Positions 1 to 8,063 of a stretch of 64,000 nucleotides of DNA are shown here, one piece after another. The notes under the pieces were generated by a model. It searched no databases, was not told where the DNA came from, and was given only the letters and a program-made list of their open reading frames with translations. Position numbers and translations under genes: made by a program. Origin of the DNA: Planctomycetaceae bacterium (GTDB lineage Bacteria; Planctomycetota; Planctomycetia; Planctomycetales; Planctomycetaceae); NCBI GenBank assembly GCA_017795105.1, contig CP051247.1, positions 2,790,001 to 2,854,000 of the forward strand, written 5' to 3'. How positions within the stretch are numbered: the stretch's first letter is position 1; every line of letters starts with the position of its first letter.

Positions 1-728
1 TAGGCCGCTCGCTGGAACCGGTCGCGAGGATTCACGTTGCCGGGCAAGGGCGTGTCGCTCGTGGGCTTCGAGAAATCGAGCTTCTCGAGCAACGCGAGCT
101 GCTCGTCGTAAGCCGGGTCATTGGTCATGATCCGATACTGCGATCCGTGGTGAATGTGGGGTTTCCCGTCGAGAAATTCAATGATCGCCGAGTCTCCGCT
201 GGCATCCTCGATCGCCAGATGGACGAAGGTCTTGTGTCCGTGTGCTTCGGCCATGACGACCTGAATCTCCTGCTGAAGCGTCAATGCTTCCTCAACCGTA
301 GCCGCATTGTCCAGCAGGTACTGAAGCCACAGCCCGGCGTGGACGGCAGGTTGATTGACGTCGCGCGGCCCGAAGTCGGCCGCATTGAGATACAGCATAT
401 GGCCGGCCAGCCCTTTTTCGTTCAGCCCGTCGGCGGTGCCAATCCCGTAAATCGTGGTCACGAGACTGCCATACTTCGAAGTCCACTGCGCCGGATTCTC
501 CCGGACCACGACCTCCGACCCAACCCGGCCACCGTCGCGCTGCATGCCCCGGGGAAACACCGTGAGTACCGGTTCGGTCGACTCGGGCCAGTCCATCGTG
601 CGACCGACGACAACCGCCAGATCATTGCTATTCCAGAGGATTCGGGAACAGGTCTCCGCCGGCGTGGTCATCACAAGAAGGGCGACGACAACACTGCCTG
701 CCGCGATCAGGAATCGAATGCCACTCAT
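1..728 (-). CDS. Secreted choloylglycine hydrolase-family (linear amide C-N hydrolase), 3' end cut by window
   Basis: Read on the minus strand from an ATG at 728 to the window edge, about 242 residues with no stop, so the C-terminus is missing. The N-terminus is a signal peptide (hydrophobic stretch about residues 4-20) followed by ETCSRILW. Cys27 there fits the N-terminal nucleophile of Ntn-hydrolases of the penicillin V acylase / bile-salt hydrolase family. Further family-like segments are VVVGRTMDWPES (about 40-51), DGLNEKGLAGHMLYLN (about 102-117) and a later ASGDSAIIEF. Such enzymes cleave linear amide bonds, including acyl-homoserine lactones, penicillin V and conjugated bile salts; the substrate here is unknown. 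It would act outside the cytoplasmic membrane. The next gene upstream on the same strand starts at 1310, with a 117-bp gap. Confidence 0.8.
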   Translation of the reverse strand, partial: MSGIRFLIAAGSVVVALLVMTTPAETCSRILWNSNDLAVVVGRTMDWPESTEPVLTVFPRGMQRDGGRVGSEVVVRENPAQWTSKYGSLVTTIYGIGTADGLNEKGLAGHMLYLNAADFGPRDVNQPAVHAGLWLQYLLDNAATVEEALTLQQEIQVVMAEAHGHKTFVHLAIEDASGDSAIIEFLDGKPHIHHGSQYRIMTNDPAYDEQLALLEKLDFSKPTSDTPLPGNVNPRDRFQRAA

Positions 729-845
729 GGAAGTTCTCCAAAGCCCGCTGATCGTGTCGAAAGTAATGTTCAGAAACTCCATCGTCCTGCAGCCGTGAAA
801 GCTGTGAGTCAGAGACTTTACCGGCTGGGTCGAAGCCGTGGCCGA

Positions 846-1310
846 TCACTCGGCGTCCGGTCGAATCATCGGTTGAAACCATACGCCGTCCAATTCCTGC
901 AGGGCACCGTTGGGAACAAAGCCGAAGCGTTCGTAGACGGCAATGGAATTCGGGGAGGAATTGACCGTGGTGAGACCTGTTCCGCAGGACTCCTTGACTC
1001 GGACTTCCGCCTTAGTGAACAGTTTGGTGGCAACCCCCGTCCGATGCAAATCCGAGCGGACAAAGACGTGATACAGGTGCGACGGCGGGCGAACGACAAT
1101 AATGCCGGCGAGCAGATCGTGATGATCGACCGCGACAATATGCAGCCAGCCGTCCCTTATGCGCTGACGTGTCGATACGATGCTCGCATTCGCAAGCAGA
1201 GTCTGCAGGCCGGATTCCTGAAGCAACGGCCCAATATGCACCCGCATCTCTGCTGAAACAAGCTCAGAAATCGCCGCGGCGTCCGCGAGTGTTGCGTCGC
1301 GAAGGATCAC
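846..1310 (-). CDS. GNAT-family N-acetyltransferase
   Basis: A 154-residue single-domain protein with the GNAT fold. It opens with MILRDATLADAAAISEL, the usual beta1-alpha1 segment. The acetyl-CoA pyrophosphate loop (motif A) is HRTGVATKLF at about residues 90-99, fitting Q/R-x-x-G-x-A/G. Near the end NSIAVYERFGF is the typical GNAT beta5/alpha4 segment. The substrate cannot be predicted. The start ATG overlaps the stop of the upstream DUF3592 gene as ATGA (1307-1310), so the two are probably translationally coupled in one transcript. Confidence 0.85.
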   Translation of the reverse strand: MILRDATLADAAAISELVSAEMRVHIGPLLQESGLQTLLANASIVSTRQRIRDGWLHIVAVDHHDLLAGIIVVRPPSHLYHVFVRSDLHRTGVATKLFTKAEVRVKESCGTGLTTVNSSPNSIAVYERFGFVPNGALQELDGVWFQPMIRPDAE

Positions 1311-1813
1311 GTTCGTGTGCCGCTTTCTGTGGGAGCCTGCGGGAGAAGTCGGACAATGAGCATGGCTCCGGCCACCACGACGAAGACGACGCCCACGGCG
1401 ATACCCAGCCAGCTGTTGCCCGAGGCCCCCGGGTCGAGAACGCTTTCGGCTGGGGTGTCCGGGTTGTAGAAGACCGTTATCTCACGTCCCGCTTCGTATT
1501 GCCGGGCGATGTTCGCCGCTGACGCGTGATCCATGGTCTGCGTATCGAAGCTGACCCGGTCGCTACGAAACGGCTCCCCTTCAATTGCGTACTCGTACAC
1601 GACGACGGGATAAAATCGCGCACGATCTCCGCTGGTCCCTTGTTTTGTGCGGACGGTTGATGAAATCACGCGGCCGTCGACTGTGGGCCAGTTCGTGCTT
1701 GCGTCCCCTCCGCGAAGAGCCCCCGTCTCCTGCCGGACGACTTCCCATCCCAGGTAGAGAAACACCCCGGCAAAGAGCAGAACGCCAATCAGCGGTTTCT
1801 TCCGTTCGGACAT
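1307..1813 (-). CDS. DUF3592-type membrane protein
   Basis: A 168-residue protein with a hydrophobic segment near the N-terminus (about residues 8-25) and another near the C-terminus (about 135-155), enclosing an extracytoplasmic beta-rich domain. The central part (WPTVDGRVISSTV, YEYAIEGEPFRSDRVSF, VFYNPDTPAESVL) matches my knowledge of DUF3592, whose members end in a segment about a Y-N-P-x-x-P motif. Function is unknown. A GTG lies directly before the ATG, but AAGGAG seven bases upstream of the ATG supports 1813. The 3' end overlaps the GNAT gene by four bases. The upstream gap contains a dispersed hairpin repeat. Confidence 0.75.
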   Translation of the reverse strand: MSERKKPLIGVLLFAGVFLYLGWEVVRQETGALRGGDASTNWPTVDGRVISSTVRTKQGTSGDRARFYPVVVYEYAIEGEPFRSDRVSFDTQTMDHASAANIARQYEAGREITVFYNPDTPAESVLDPGASGNSWLGIAVGVVFVVVAGAMLIVRLLPQAPTESGTRT

Positions 1814-1929
1814 CACTCGGCTCCTTGCGATTGTTCCTTGTCGGAGTCAGTGTCGAAGAACTCACTGGCGTCAGTGGGAGCTTCCCATTCCGGGACGATG
1901 ACCGGCAGGAGAAGCTGCAGTCCCTCCGG

Positions 1930-2028
1930 GTGGCACTGGCGTCCCGCCAGTGCGCTCGTGCTTTCGCGAAGAACTCTTCATGGCAGAGACAACCGAACAA
2001 CGTGCCCAACGCGAGCGCGGGCAGGACA
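1930..2028. repeat. Dispersed hairpin repeat, copy 1 (degenerate)
   Basis: About 100 bp starting gtggcactggcgtcccgcca, where cactggcg pairs with cgccagtg (one substitution in the arms), and ending in a G/C-rich tail related to the second hairpin of the better copies at 4369 and 5134. It lies in the gap between the DUF3592 gene and the secreted protein gene. It shares gcgaagaactct with the other copies. It is the most diverged of four. Confidence 0.7.
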
Positions 2029-2034
2029 CTCGGC

Positions 2035-3321
2035 TTAATTGAACCAGATGGCGAAGCCGATGAACTCTCCGCGAAAAAGGCGTCTCATTCGCGCAAAAAC
2101 TTGAGCGTCCACCGGCCGCTTTTGAACGTCCTGATACGATTCCAGATACGGGGTCGCGGCGGTCCCCTGAATCCAGAGGATCAAATCAAACCGTCCCGGC
2201 TCGGTGAAAACGCGGTTCAGGTTGATCCCGTGGGTTTCGTTGAAATTTGGCCGTGCAGGTGTAGTGACACGGGGATTTCCCCGCCAGTACGGCAGCAACC
2301 TTTCGCCCTGGAAAACAGCCTGCAATTCCTTCATCACTTCAATCCAACCGGAGATCATCTCCTCGGTGATCTCAACGTTGGGGATGACTCCCGTCTGTTC
2401 TGAATTTGGCAGCCATTCGCGATCGTTGTCCGTCTCTGCCGTGATCAGTGCCCAGGACTGCGGGCTCAATTCAGTCATGGCGATCAGATGCTCGATACTG
2501 GATCGCATCTTCTCCCGGTCGGCGACTTCGAAGTTGATCAAATGGATGAATGCGATGAGATCGGCGAGGTTTTCAGCTCGAAATCCCATGAACATCCCGA
2601 ATCCTTCCTGCTGCAGTTGAGGGAAGTCCGATTGCACATCAGGATAAAACAGATGGGCCGTTCGCTGAAAAAGGTCGTTCCAGTCGTGGGCCAGAACAAA
2701 ATCGCCCATCGCCATCAGCAGGTGGCAATATCCTCTTAGCCACAACACATCCCCCCCATCAAACGCGACGACGAAGTTTTTGCTCGTGCTTTCGTTCACA
2801 TTGCGGTTGAACGTCGCATAGATCTTCCAGAACGCCTCCGATTCTTCCACTTTGCCATCCGCGTTCAAGTCGAGCCGGGTTTCCCCGATATCGACTGGTA
2901 ACTTGACGTCGTCGACATCGACCTTGGACAGGGTCGCTTCGGCAACCTCAAGACCACTCACAAAGTTCTGAAAGATGGCTCTCGCTTTGGGATAACTGAT
3001 CTGTTCCGGATGGGGATTCTGCGGAACTGGAATTCGCATGAAGGGGATATTGCGGGCGCGATTGTGCACGCCGTACCGATACTGGTCCTGGGCCAGCCCT
3101 TCGACGGCCTGCAGAAACTGCATGATTCCCAGACCAAACTGCAGTTCGGGCTCATCTTTAGCAGTCCTGGCTCTCTTCTCGAAGTCGGAGATTCCCTCGT
3201 CCAGCCGCCCGGTGTTGAGATACTCCTGCAATGGCGTCTCTTCAGCCGAACAGGGCGATGCCGCTGATGGCGGAAGTGAGAGGGCCACGAGAATCAAACC
3301 GCTGATGATCGACCGACTCAT
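2035..3321 (-). CDS. Secreted protein of unknown function with helical repeats and an EF-hand-like loop
   Basis: A 428-residue protein with a Sec signal peptide (MSRSIISGLILVALSLPPSA, cleavage probably before the acidic AEETPLQEY segment). I do not recognise the family. About residues 28-80 look like TPR-type helices (LNTGRLDEGISDFEKRA, LQFGLGIMQFLQAVEGLAQ). Near residue 152 there is DLNADGKVEESEAFW, which fits an EF-hand calcium loop (D-x-N-x-D-G at 1, 3, 5, 6, acidic residue at 12). The remainder is mainly helical with many Trp and Phe. GGAGAG seven bases upstream supports the ATG at 3321. It is probably a planctomycete-specific exported protein; no enzymatic motif is visible. Confidence 0.75.
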   Translation of the reverse strand: MSRSIISGLILVALSLPPSAASPCSAEETPLQEYLNTGRLDEGISDFEKRARTAKDEPELQFGLGIMQFLQAVEGLAQDQYRYGVHNRARNIPFMRIPVPQNPHPEQISYPKARAIFQNFVSGLEVAEATLSKVDVDDVKLPVDIGETRLDLNADGKVEESEAFWKIYATFNRNVNESTSKNFVVAFDGGDVLWLRGYCHLLMAMGDFVLAHDWNDLFQRTAHLFYPDVQSDFPQLQQEGFGMFMGFRAENLADLIAFIHLINFEVADREKMRSSIEHLIAMTELSPQSWALITAETDNDREWLPNSEQTGVIPNVEITEEMISGWIEVMKELQAVFQGERLLPYWRGNPRVTTPARPNFNETHGINLNRVFTEPGRFDLILWIQGTAATPYLESYQDVQKRPVDAQVFARMRRLFRGEFIGFAIWFN

Positions 3322-3469
3322 GACAATGCTCTCCGTTCCAGCACGTGGGTTTGGGGAATAGCCGAGACACCTCCTGCACGATACCAGATGGAACGAAAAC
3401 TGCCCAAACCATTCCCGGCGATTACGGGAAAGAACGTGTCGCCGCCTTACTCACCAAATCCACCACAGG

Positions 3470-3613
3470 GTGCCACTGGCGTCTCGCCAGTGCAGACACG
3501 ATCTCAGAGAAGATGGAACGGAACCCGATCCACCAGTGCGCTCGTGACATCGCGAAGAAATCTTTGTGGCAGGGATAACCACAAGGCATGTCTACGACGA
3601 GCGCGGGCATGAC
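3470..3613. repeat. Dispersed hairpin repeat, copy 2 (longer)
   Basis: Starts gtgccactggcgtctcgcca with a perfect cactggcg/cgccagtg hairpin and ends gcgcgggcatgacc. It is about 45 bp longer than the copies at 4369 and 5134. It contains a second internal ccagtgcgctcgtgacatcg that resembles the head of copy 1, so it may be two partial copies fused. It lies between the genes starting at 3321 and ending at 3634; apart from the repeat nothing is seen in that 312-bp gap. Confidence 0.75.
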
Positions 3614-3633
3614 CTCTAACTCCTTGCGGTTAC

Positions 3634-4263
3634 TTAAAGCGGTTGTGCAGGTCGACGGTAGAAGTAGAGCAGCGATTGCTCGCTATCGTAGTAAATGTCG
3701 AGGAACTCATTGGCGTAAATGGGAGCCGATCTTTCCGGGGCGATTTCCGGCAGAGGAAGTTGCAGTCCGGCACCGTGCGGCTGAACGTGCAGATCGTGGG
3801 TGACAATGAGGGTTTCCGCGAACTCTGGCGGTGCGGTGCAGATCCCTGTCACGGTGTCGCCGTCGCCGAACGAATCGCTCTGCTGAAGGCGTTGAACGGC
3901 GATGCCCGGCGGCAGCGAGATGTCGAGAGCGCGAGCGAGACGGGCCTCAGGAGTGGTACGTTCGACGGCATGGGCGATGAGCGGCACGAACAAAACGAGC
4001 AAGCCGATCCAGCTGACAACAGGATGATACCGCCGCGCGACCCAGGCAAAAAACAGCGCCATCAAAACACCAATGCCGAGGAAAATCGGAGCCCCCAGAA
4101 CGAACCAGCCCGCCGTTGTCCGACCGTCGGCGAAACGTCCGGGACGAAAGTCCATCGTCGAAATGTCGATCCACATCCAGACAAGGAACAGCACAAGGGT
4201 GCCGACTGTGACAGTAAATGGCCTCAGTCGCATCAAGCTCGGGGAGTCTACCGCAGTCGACAT
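3634..4263 (-). CDS. Three-helix membrane protein of unknown function
   Basis: A 209-residue protein, unrecognised. It has three hydrophobic segments in its first half (LRPFTVTVGTLVLFLVW; AGWFVLGAPIFLGIGVLMAL; VVSWIGLLVLFVPLIAHAV), then a soluble domain of about 100 residues rich in short beta-strand-like segments, ending LLYFYRRPAQPL. The reading frame stays open to 4398, but that extension runs through the dispersed repeat at 4369. I therefore prefer the ATG at 4263, followed by MSTAVDSPSLMRLRPF. Neighbours on both sides are separated by repeat copies, so it may be transcribed alone. Confidence 0.6.
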   Translation of the reverse strand: MSTAVDSPSLMRLRPFTVTVGTLVLFLVWMWIDISTMDFRPGRFADGRTTAGWFVLGAPIFLGIGVLMALFFAWVARRYHPVVSWIGLLVLFVPLIAHAVERTTPEARLARALDISLPPGIAVQRLQQSDSFGDGDTVTGICTAPPEFAETLIVTHDLHVQPHGAGLQLPLPEIAPERSAPIYANEFLDIYYDSEQSLLYFYRRPAQPL

Positions 4264-4368
4264 CTTGTCACCCGCCTGAAGCCCGACTCGTAATCCAAGG
4301 ATCTGTCGTACATTGATTATGGAACAAACACGAAAACGCCTCCATGCTTTGAGGCGTGGCCCCGAAGA

Positions 4369-4467
4369 GTGCCACTGGCGTCTCGCCAGTGCAGTCACGA
4401 TCTAAGCGAAGAACTCTCATCGGCGCGGATAACCCAAAGCATGCCCACGCAGGCGTGGGCATGGCAC
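4369..4467. repeat. Dispersed hairpin repeat, copy 3 (best preserved)
   Basis: A 99-bp unit with two perfect hairpins. The first is cactggcg-tct-cgccagtg at 4373-4391. The second, near the 3' end, is catgcccacg paired with cgtgggcatg. The unit begins gtgcca and ends tggcac, so its outermost six bases are also inverted repeats. It fills most of the gap between two minus-strand genes. Confidence 0.85.
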
Positions 4468-4499
4468 TTTGGCTGTCTGGGATCATTACTCAAAGGACT

Positions 4500-5057
4500 C
4501 TACGATAATCGATACTCTTCAACGAGACCGGGAGTGTTGCACTGTTGGATAAACCAGAGGCGTTCTTCGTCGCTCATGTCTCCGAAGTCAACATACAGCA
4601 TCGGGCGAATTGCCCCGTTTAGCTCCGTGCGGCGGAACTGGGACAGTGAGTCGATAAGCGCGGCATAAAGACGGTCGATGTGTTCCGAAAATGCAGAATC
4701 CTCAACGTCAAGAGAGTCGACATAGGGCATCATGGACTGCAGACGATCATTCACATGATCGAAACACTCCTGAAAGTCACCACAATACGGCGTGTCGGCG
4801 ACGGACCATCGCAAGTCGCGTTCAAACCACTCGATGGACTGCGGGCATTTGGCTTTGCCTCTGTACTGGGCTGCAACCTTCTGTAGCCCCTGTTCCGTTA
4901 GAACTGAAACACCGATCGCAGAAACTAGTCCAGTGGCATAGATAACGTACGCGTATACGTCGTCTTCCGGATGCTCCCCAATCCAACGCCGGTAGTGACT
5001 TCGCAGCGCTTCTGTGATCTCTCCTCTCAGGTCTGAGTACGTCGGTGTTGTCACCAT
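4500..5057 (-). CDS. DUF4303-like protein
   Basis: A 185-residue soluble protein. The N-terminal half (about residues 8-75: LRGEITEALRSHYRRWI, DVYAYVIYATGLVSAIGVSV, TEQGLQKVAAQY) follows the pattern I associate with DUF4303: an amphipathic helix, a YAYxxY-type strand and a conserved TEEGL-like helix. The aromatic-rich segment after it (IEWFERDLRWSVADTPY) also fits. The C-terminal half is helical, with LSQFRRTELNGAIRPMLYVD. Family function is unknown; relatives often sit near SMI1/KNR4-type genes, but none is seen here. No signal peptide, so it is probably cytoplasmic. The gap on each side holds a copy of the dispersed repeat. Confidence 0.6.
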   Translation of the reverse strand: MVTTPTYSDLRGEITEALRSHYRRWIGEHPEDDVYAYVIYATGLVSAIGVSVLTEQGLQKVAAQYRGKAKCPQSIEWFERDLRWSVADTPYCGDFQECFDHVNDRLQSMMPYVDSLDVEDSAFSEHIDRLYAALIDSLSQFRRTELNGAIRPMLYVDFGDMSDEERLWFIQQCNTPGLVEEYRLS

Positions 5058-5133
5058 TGAACCAACTTCGGGGGTTTAGATTTGTTCTTTGAAGACGTGC
5101 TATACTGAGAGCGTATTATGGCGTGCTCCAGGA

Positions 5134-5231
5134 TGCCACTGGCGTCTCGCCAGTGCAGTCACCAATTCAGCTAAGAACTCTCATCGGCTCTGATAACCCA
5201 AAGCATGCCCACGCAAGCGTGGGCATGGCAC
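5134..5231. repeat. Dispersed hairpin repeat, copy 4
   Basis: About 98 bp, nearly identical to the copy at 4369: cactggcg-tct-cgccagtg near the start, agaactctcatcgg in the middle, catgcccacg paired with cgtgggcatg at the end, closing with tggcac. It has the same orientation as the other three copies. Confidence 0.85.
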
Positions 5232-5265
5232 CCGGGTGATCTCCATTGGCTTCAGGCGGACGGAC

Positions 5266-7302
5266 TCACCTGGTGACAAACTCCACCGCTGCGCCCCGTT
5301 TCGTCAGGGGTTCGAACTGATTCTTTTCCTCGTCGGGCACGCCATGCAGAGTGATCTTCGCACAGGGATCGACGCTGGCCAGTCCGGCGTAGCCGCCGTA
5401 TTTCAGACTGCCCGGCAGGAAGAGCGGATCATTCACATCGGTGATCTCGCGGAGCACGTTCCCGGACAGGTCGAGGTCCACGGCTGCGACCGTTTCCCCG
5501 AGTGACGACTGAGCCAGCAGAGCCGCAATCGCAGGGTCCCCGGCTCCGGCCAGGACCACCCGATTGAACTTCAGCTCGTTCTTCAGGCCCACAACGGTTG
5601 TCAGAAGATCCTGCACCTGACGCGACACGAGCGGCAGGTTGTAGCCCGAGGTGTAGCCGTAGTAGCGGGTATCGACGGCAGCCGCCCCCGGTTCGGGACG
5701 GTTGTGTCCCGTTCCCGGCAGATCGACGAGAATCAGCGGCTTCCCGGAGAACCGCTGCTGCAACTCGTTCACTTCCTGATCCGACAGCTGCATTCCTTCA
5801 GGGTTGCAGTACACGACCGCCTCTTTGCCTTCGCCCGGAACAACCCGCACCGGGACCGTGTTGCCATCGTTCTTCCGGCTGACGATGCCGCGGTTCTCTT
5901 CCAGAGCGACGAGTACTTCTTCCGCAGTGGGAGCAGCGCCACCGAGAATCACATCGGCGGCTCCGCCAATCACGCGTGTGTACTCTTCACTGTCGGCCGA
6001 GCTCATCAGCTGAGTGAGCAACTGCTGATTCTCATCGATGATGCTCTGTCGCAGCGTCGACCCATCGGCGGCATCCTTCGGCAACGGATGCTCGTCCGTG
6101 AAGACGGTCAGCTGAGCCTGCGTGAGTGCGTCGAACGGCTTCTCCTCTACCGAGGCATTCAACCCCAGATACTGATTGAACCACTCGTACATGTGCACGC
6201 GAGAGACCTGGTTGTAGTTGTGCTTGAACTCGGGATGCACCCAGGCTTCGAACTTTTCCGGCACGCCGTAGAGTCCGTAGATGTGCTTGAGTTCCGGGTA
6301 GCCGAGCGTCATCAGCTGAATGGTCCAGTCGTCGGCTCCAATCAACCCGAGTGGTTTCGGAGCAAACACAGCTGCGATGGCAACGTTGTTGGTGCCGATT
6401 CGCAGATAGGGAGCGTTCTCGCAGGTGCAGCCTCCCTGCATGCCGGTCGAAACCATCACCGCAGGGACGGCGGCCATCAGACGATCGTCGAGGGCACACA
6501 TCATCATCGTTTGTGTCGCCCCACCGCTGGAGCCGGTGATGGCGAGCCGCTTCGGATCGACTTCGGGAAGGGACTCGATGAAGTCGAGAGCGCGGATCGA
6601 GTTCCACGTCTGGAGCCCCATGTTCTCGATCAACCATCCGCCATCGGTCGCGGAAACAAACTCCCAGCGATGTTCGAGCGGCTGCTGATCGGCGTAACCG
6701 ATCATGTCGTAATGAAAGACGACACAGCCCATCCGTGCCAGCTGCACCATGCGGGCCTGCATCGGATGGTGGGCGGCGACCTCATTCGATTCCGCTCCCT
6801 GATCGAGCTGCGACTTCGCGCCGGCATCTCCCGCATCGTAAAAGCGGCCGTTCGGCCAGTGCCCGTGCGGACAGAGAATGCCCGGCACCTTGCCTTCAAC
6901 TTTCGTAGGCCGATACAGACTGCCGGTCACGTAAAGTCCGGGGCGGGATGCGAAGAAGACTTTCTCAACGGTATAGCCGTCCCCTTCGATCTTCCCGTGA
7001 ACCACCGTTTCGAGCGGCTGCTTCGGGGGCATCGGCCAGAGGCCCTGCGAGATCTGAATGCGTCGCTTCAGTTCCTCGGCTTCGGTCTTCCATTCTTTCA
7101 ACGTTCCGGGCGGCTGCCACGGGTGGAACTTCGTGTTGCAGTCGCGGACGGCTCGCCACCAGTTCGGACGTGTCGCCAGAGAGCGGCTTTCGCGAACCTC
7201 GGTCGAGGCGACCTGAACGTCTTCTGCGAGAGCGGGGGCAGGAACACTGATCGCCAGCAGCAGAGCGGCGAGCAGAGACGGGAAAGCAGCACAACTCGTC
7301 AT
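5266..7302 (-). CDS. Secreted alpha/beta-hydrolase, acetylxylan-esterase-like
   Basis: A 678-residue exported hydrolase. Residues 1-26 form a signal peptide ending PAPALA. The hydrolase core shows a strand-loop ILCPHGHWPNGRF (about 142-154), CVVFHYDMIGYADQQ (about 193-207) and the nucleophile elbow GSSGG at 257-261 with Ser259 as likely catalytic serine. An HPEFKHNY segment further on is a candidate for the catalytic His. After about residue 420 a second, less conserved alpha/beta domain follows, with VVLAGAGDPAIAALLA resembling a hydrolase core without a clear GxSxG serine. Planctomycetes carry many such esterase-like proteins, probably acting on plant or algal polysaccharides; the exact substrate is not evident. 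It appears to be a single-gene unit. Confidence 0.75.
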   Translation of the reverse strand: MTSCAAFPSLLAALLLAISVPAPALAEDVQVASTEVRESRSLATRPNWWRAVRDCNTKFHPWQPPGTLKEWKTEAEELKRRIQISQGLWPMPPKQPLETVVHGKIEGDGYTVEKVFFASRPGLYVTGSLYRPTKVEGKVPGILCPHGHWPNGRFYDAGDAGAKSQLDQGAESNEVAAHHPMQARMVQLARMGCVVFHYDMIGYADQQPLEHRWEFVSATDGGWLIENMGLQTWNSIRALDFIESLPEVDPKRLAITGSSGGATQTMMMCALDDRLMAAVPAVMVSTGMQGGCTCENAPYLRIGTNNVAIAAVFAPKPLGLIGADDWTIQLMTLGYPELKHIYGLYGVPEKFEAWVHPEFKHNYNQVSRVHMYEWFNQYLGLNASVEEKPFDALTQAQLTVFTDEHPLPKDAADGSTLRQSIIDENQQLLTQLMSSADSEEYTRVIGGAADVILGGAAPTAEEVLVALEENRGIVSRKNDGNTVPVRVVPGEGKEAVVYCNPEGMQLSDQEVNELQQRFSGKPLILVDLPGTGHNRPEPGAAAVDTRYYGYTSGYNLPLVSRQVQDLLTTVVGLKNELKFNRVVLAGAGDPAIAALLAQSSLGETVAAVDLDLSGNVLREITDVNDPLFLPGSLKYGGYAGLASVDPCAKITLHGVPDEEKNQFEPLTKRGAAVEFVTR

Positions 7303-7479
7303 GAGACTGTCCTCACTGGGGTGGATTGGGAGGGAACGCTTCGAGTTGTCGACGGCGACGATCGATGGGAGTCGCCGCCGTTGAGGTGAATTCAGTTTAC
7401 GAAAGCGGGGGACGCGTGCAACTCACAGCAGGCGTGAGCGTGATTGCAGCGCTGCCCGGAGCTCGTCATAATTCGGCCT

Positions 7480-7842
7480 ATGAACGACCAGCCGAATACC
7501 GCCGAACATTCCGATTACGACTTCCACCCTGCCGCGAAGCTCGACGAGCTGAAAGACGGACAGGGAACGTCCGTCCGCATTGAAGGACACGTGATCGGTC
7601 TGTTCAAATCGAACAACGAACACTTCGCCATCAGCGACTTCTGCCCGCATCAGGGAGCCTCGCTCTCCGGCGGCTATGTCGAAGATGGCCTCGTGATGTG
7701 CCCGTGGCACGCCTGGAAATTCCGCCTCAACGACGGCGCCTGGGCCGACTCCCCGAAATCACCTTTGCGTTGCCAGACCTACCCGATCAGAATCGTCGAC
7801 GACCAGATCCTGGTGGGTGTGCCGAAGGAGCAGCCGAAGTAG
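7480..7842 (+). CDS. Small Rieske [2Fe-2S] protein
   Basis: A 120-residue protein that is essentially one Rieske domain. The cluster ligands are in the expected C-x-H and C-x2-H pattern: Cys55 and His57 in FCPHQGASLSGG, Cys74 and His77 in CPWHAWKF, separated by 16 residues. It resembles NirD-type and dioxygenase-ferredoxin-type Rieske proteins, which carry electrons to an oxygenase or reductase. No signal peptide. The frame is open from 7444, but the ATG at 7480 gives the standard N-terminus for this family. No oxygenase gene adjoins it, so its redox partner is unknown. Confidence 0.85.
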   Translation: MNDQPNTAEHSDYDFHPAAKLDELKDGQGTSVRIEGHVIGLFKSNNEHFAISDFCPHQGASLSGGYVEDGLVMCPWHAWKFRLNDGAWADSPKSPLRCQTYPIRIVDDQILVGVPKEQPK

Positions 7843-7872
7843 AAGGTCCACTGGAGTGGGTTGAAAATAGTT

Positions 7873-8033
7873 TCACCACAGAGGCACAGAGGACACAGAG
7901 ATCCCCGTATGAAAAGTGGCGAATGCTCTGGATTCGACCTCTCTGATGAGATTTTTAGAAATAGAGAACCACGCCTTCGTCGTAGACGGGGAACATCCTT
8001 TGACTCTCTGTGACCTCTGTGTCTCTGTGGTTT
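7873..8033. repeat. Small element with terminal inverted repeats of the cacagaggcacagagg type
   Basis: Two arms of about 29 bp face each other: tcaccacagaggcacagagg at 7873 and, inverted, ctctgtgtctctgtggttta ending near 8033. They differ at about three positions and enclose roughly 100 bp without an open frame that I can support. The whole is about 160 bp and ends 30 bp before the start of the amino-acid kinase gene. This is a miniature-element-like architecture; no transposase is present. Confidence 0.7.
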
Positions 8034-8063
8034 AACAAACATCAACTCTCTCAGGCGTTCCCC

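Noticed and set aside
1930..5231. CRISPR array made from the four similar repeats
   Set aside because: Copies are separated by whole genes, are internally palindromic with two hairpins each, and have no uniform spacers or cas genes.
5704..7389. A 561-codon plus-strand frame over the esterase-like gene
   Set aside because: Antisense to a gene with signal peptide and GxSxG; no ribosome-binding site, Arg/His-rich composition typical of shadows.
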